Notes under the pieces: model-generated
What the model was told of the DNA's origin: nothing
The model's input: the letters and a program-made list of their open reading frames with translations, nothing else
The model's database searches: none
Made by a program: the position numbers and the translations under genes
Assembly: GCA_034436375.1 (NCBI GenBank)
Contig: DAOTVS010000291.1
Coordinates: 1-24,994 of the forward strand
Source of the DNA: DAOTVS01 sp034436375
GTDB lineage: Bacteria; Chloroflexota; Anaerolineae; SpSt-313
Direction: 5' to 3'
Length of the DNA: 24,994 bases
Shown here: positions 22,888 through 24,994 of the stretch, in pieces
Position numbering within the stretch: the stretch's first letter is position 1
Layout: every line of letters begins with the position of its first letter

Positions 22888-23097
22888 GGGTGCAGTTCAT
22901 CTTTGTGGCAACGAGCATCAGGGCTGTCACGCTGAGCGGGCAAAGCCAACCGGCAATAGCGCTCAGCCTGCTCAAGCGAAGCGTCCTCATTGCGCAGCAG
23001 GGACCCCTCGCTGTGCAGGATTCGCTCTAGCGATAAGCTCGCAGACCCGCTCGGGGTGACAATTGGGCACGACCCGCCCTAAAACTGAACTGCACCC
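22888..23097. mobile_element. Nested inverted-repeat element (MITE-like), no coding capacity
   Basis: Outer ends GGGTGCAGTTCA (22888-22899) and TGAACTGCACCC (23086-23097) are perfect inverted copies. Inside are imperfect terminal repeats TGTCACGCTGAGCGGG (22925-22940) and CCCGCTCGGGGTGACA (23046-23061), 14 of 16 complementary, bounding 137 bp. The style resembles widespread TGTCATTCTGAGC-type repeats. No target-site duplication was confirmed and no gene lies in 22858-23210. Confidence 0.6.
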
Positions 23098-23114
23098 CCG
23101 CTCCATGGGCCGTA

Positions 23115-23143
23115 TTGCCAATCTGGCGTCAGTAGCCGATAAT
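23115..23143 (+). promoter_or_regulatory. Promoter of the lipoate ligase gene
   Basis: TTGCCA (23115-23120), a 17-nt spacer, GATAAT (23138-23143), each one mismatch from consensus. It predicts a leader of about 60 nt. Confidence 0.65.
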
Positions 23144-23210
23144 AGCGTGATCGATGGATCTTGGCCGGCGCCGGGGGCGCTGCAGGCCGGAAGGAATTGG
23201 GAGAGATACG

Positions 23211-24260
23211 ATGGATTTCTACAACCTTGGCTCAGTCGGCTGGCTCGAATCTCAGCTCATTTACCATGCGCTGCCGCGCTTGGGGATGGAGGGGCTGATC
23301 CTGCTTTCACCCAACTCACCCTATGTCTGCATCGGGCGCCATCAGGATGCCGAGCAGGAGGTGGACCTGGCCTTTTGTGAGAGCCAGGGGATACCGGTGT
23401 TCCGGCGCGAGGTGGGCGGCGGTGCAGTGTATCTGGATGGCCAGCAGATCTTCTATCAGCTCGTGATCCGGCGCGACCGCCTTGTGGCCCAGGGGAGCAA
23501 GGACGATTTCTACCGCCGCACCCTGGCGCCCGTCATTGCGGCCTGCCGTGACCTGGGGCTGGAGGCCTCGTACAAGCCGGTTAACGATATTCTGGTGGGT
23601 GGGCGCAAGATCTCGGGCAATGGCGCGGGTGAGATCGGCGATGCGATCATCCTGGTGGGCAACCTGATCCTGGACTTTGATTACGATATGATGAGTCGGG
23701 TACTGCGGGTGCCCGATGAGAAATTCCGCGACAAGGTGAACAAGAGCCTGCGCGACAACTTGACGACCCTGGGCCGCGAGCTGCCTGCGCCCCCGACGAT
23801 GGAACGGGTGGCGGCGGTGCTGGCCGTGCGTTTTGCGGAGCTTTTGGGCCCGCTGACGCCGCAGGCGCTGCCCCCCGCTGTGCTGGCAGAGGTGAAGCGC
23901 CTGGCGCCCGAGCTGACCGCCGAGCCCTGGCTCATGCGGCGCGGCCGACAGCAGCCGGGGCGGCAGATCAAGGTCGCGGCGGGGCGCGAGGTCATCCAGC
24001 GGGCCTACAAGGCGCCGGGCGGGCTCATCCGGGGGACGTTCGAGCTTGCCGATGGGCGCTTTGCCGCCGTCGAGTTTTCCGGGGATTTCTTCTTTTTCCC
24101 GCCTGCCGAGCTCGACGCCCTGGCGCTGGCCCTGGTGGGGGCGCCGCGCGCCGAGGCAGGGGCCATCATCGAGGCTTTCTATGCCCAGAGGGGGATCGAG
24201 TCGCCGGGGGTGACGCCGGCGGACCTGGCCCGGGTGCTCGCGGAGGATGCCCGGGTGTAG
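23211..24260 (+). CDS. lplA: Lipoate-protein ligase A family (BPL/LPL catalytic domain)
   Basis: 349 residues. ATG 23211 has GGGAG (23199-23203) 7 nt upstream; an in-frame start at 23154 has no such support. The N-terminal ligase domain carries RREVGGGAVYLDGQQIFYQL (66-85; lipoyl-AMP/lipoate binding) and SYKPVNDILVGGRKISGNGAG (120-140; K133 is the expected active-site lysine), then DAIILVGNLILDFDYDMMSRVL. A C-terminal accessory domain follows (GTFELADGRFAAVEFSGDFFFFPP). The enzyme activates lipoate with ATP and transfers it to E2 or GcvH lysines in the cytosol. An octanoyltransferase (LipM-like) is less likely because the Lys and C-terminal domain fit LplA. It is a single gene with its own promoter. 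Confidence 0.9.
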   Translation: MDFYNLGSVGWLESQLIYHALPRLGMEGLILLSPNSPYVCIGRHQDAEQEVDLAFCESQGIPVFRREVGGGAVYLDGQQIFYQLVIRRDRLVAQGSKDDFYRRTLAPVIAACRDLGLEASYKPVNDILVGGRKISGNGAGEIGDAIILVGNLILDFDYDMMSRVLRVPDEKFRDKVNKSLRDNLTTLGRELPAPPTMERVAAVLAVRFAELLGPLTPQALPPAVLAEVKRLAPELTAEPWLMRRGRQQPGRQIKVAAGREVIQRAYKAPGGLIRGTFELADGRFAAVEFSGDFFFFPPAELDALALALVGAPRAEAGAIIEAFYAQRGIESPGVTPADLARVLAEDARV

Positions 24261-24354
24261 GGGGGCAGGCTGAGTTGCACGGGGGGAGATGGTTGGGCTG
24301 GGAGGGAAGCCCCGTCCTAGTGTGGCACGCCTCGGGGGGCGTGGAAACTGCCAG

Positions 24355-24584
24355 GAGCAGCCGCCGTTCCGGCATGACAACGATCTGCCCCAAGGCAAGA
24401 TTCGCCACGTCGGGCCGCGGCTGCTCAGAAGCTTGGCCGTGAGGGCGAGGCCGGACCGCTCGTTGTGCGATGCTCGCCACATCGGCTATCCACAGGAATG
24501 GCTGCACACGGCGCCGCCCTGCGGAGGCCCTCATAGCCGCGGGCTTTAGCCGCTCAACCCCTCGAGCACGCAAGGTGTTGAGCG
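24355..24584. repeat. Intergenic stretch with several inverted repeats
   Basis: In the 456-bp gap after lplA: GAGCAGCCGC (24355-24364) pairs with GCGGCTGCTC (24417-24426), and CGCTCAAC (24551-24558) pairs with GTTGAGCG (24577-24584). Between them lies AGCCGCGGGCTTTAGCC, a REP-style palindrome. An open frame over 24470-24976 exists but has no family features and overlaps the true next gene out of frame. I see no gene in 24261-24716. Confidence 0.65.
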
Positions 24585-24716
24585 ATGCTGCCCCAACTGA
24601 CGGGCCTGACCAACCAGCTTGCGCGGCCAAAGCCTGCTGCTACAACAGGGGCGTCAGGTGGGGCTTGCATGAGGTTGGGCGCCATGGGACACTCGGAATG
24701 ACGAGGAGGGTGAGCA

Positions 24717-24994
24717 ATGGTCACGCTGAGGGACAAATTCGAGGGCTGTATCGCGGCAAGCTGGGTGGGGTCGGCGATGGGCGCGCCAGTGGAGGGCTGG
24801 CCGGCACAGAAGATCCGCGAGACCTACGGCCGCCTGGAGTGGCTGCTACCCTACAAGCACTATACCGGCTATACCGACTGGCTGCGCCTGCCCGGCACGA
24901 CCGAGGATGGGATCGAGCGGCAGAAGCTGGTGGCCACGGCGATCATCGAAAAGGGCGACCGCATCCAGGCCCATGACCTGGTCGCCGTCTGGCT
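24717..24994 (+). CDS. ADP-ribosylglycohydrolase-family protein, 3' truncated by window end
   Basis: ATG 24717 has a strong RBS (GAGGAGGG, 24703-24710) 6 nt upstream, and the frame stays open to the edge (92 residues visible). The start MVTLRDKFEGCIAASWVGSA, then MGAPVEGWPAQKIRETYG, matches the opening helices of the ADP-ribosylglycohydrolase (DraG/ARH) family. The first metal motif region is PGTTEDGIERQKLVATAIIE (59-78) where classical enzymes have TDDT; the first Asp of the GD-A-x-GAP-E opening is Ser19. It therefore belongs to a divergent subgroup, possibly acting on nucleosides or other ribosyl compounds and not on ADP-ribosyl-protein. The downstream neighbours are outside the window. Confidence 0.82.
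   Translation, partial: MVTLRDKFEGCIAASWVGSAMGAPVEGWPAQKIRETYGRLEWLLPYKHYTGYTDWLRLPGTTEDGIERQKLVATAIIEKGDRIQAHDLVAVW

Noticed and set aside
24470..24976. 168-residue plus-strand ORF
   Set aside because: It overlaps the ADP-ribosylglycohydrolase start in another frame, has repeat-derived sequence in its first half and no domain.

Overview
The window looks like a chromosomal segment from a high-GC, free-living bacterium. Five promoters fit a TTGxxx-N17-TAnAAT pattern and a sixth matches apart from a GATAAT -10. Ribosome binding sites are mostly AGGAGG-like, with some TTG and GTG starts. The gene repertoire is an Anaerolineae-like mix: an RLP, URO-D paralogs, PfkB, PPC-domain protein, CopG/BrnT pair, AzlCD, Lhr, and many palindromic intergenic repeats. 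A Chloroflexota member is my best guess, by inference from gene content and repeat style only. No rRNA, tRNA, CRISPR array or transposase was seen.

Layout. 1-3173 (+): 5'-truncated RraA-family aldolase, a GT-A-like glycosyltransferase, a PPC-domain protein and a beta-hydroxyacid dehydrogenase of the tartronate-semialdehyde-reductase type. A PIG-L deacetylase (-) converges on the last of these with a 14-bp overlap. 4083-4860: a 39-bp perfect hairpin followed by a BrnT/CopG toxin-antitoxin pair with its own promoter. 5160-15762 (+): DeoR regulator, URO-D-like protein, TIM-barrel isomerase, second URO-D-like protein, mannitol-dehydrogenase-like oxidoreductase, RuBisCO-like protein (RLP), small cupin, class I aldolase, PfkB kinase and a uronate-isomerase-like protein. 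15763-16836: decayed DNA with a CPBP protease remnant (-) and a methyltransferase remnant (+). 16837-17909: AzlC/AzlD amino-acid exporter. 18289-22857: full-length Lhr helicase. 23211-24260: lipoate-protein ligase. 24717-end: start of an ADP-ribosylglycohydrolase-family gene.

How the genes fit together. The 5160-15762 block reads as a DeoR-controlled carbohydrate or acid-sugar catabolic cluster. An oxidoreductase is translationally coupled (ATGA) to the RLP. An aldolase is coupled (ATGA) to a sugar kinase. Two isomerase-type barrels and a cupin sit among them. RraA and the tartronate-semialdehyde-reductase-like enzyme upstream could handle C3 products. This combination matches no complete pathway that I can name. 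It shares elements with apiose/acid-sugar RLP pathways and with RLP/cupin/aldolase methylthioribose-type pathways. The substrate is unknown.

A second theme is repetitive DNA. Five intergenic gaps carry short-period (about 7 or 10-11 bp) direct repeats. In four of them these form inverted pairs. The downstream copy ends close to the next gene's Shine-Dalgarno, and in three cases the upstream copy supplies the last codons and stop of the preceding gene. Other palindromes occur between genes and even in frame inside lhr and the PfkB kinase.
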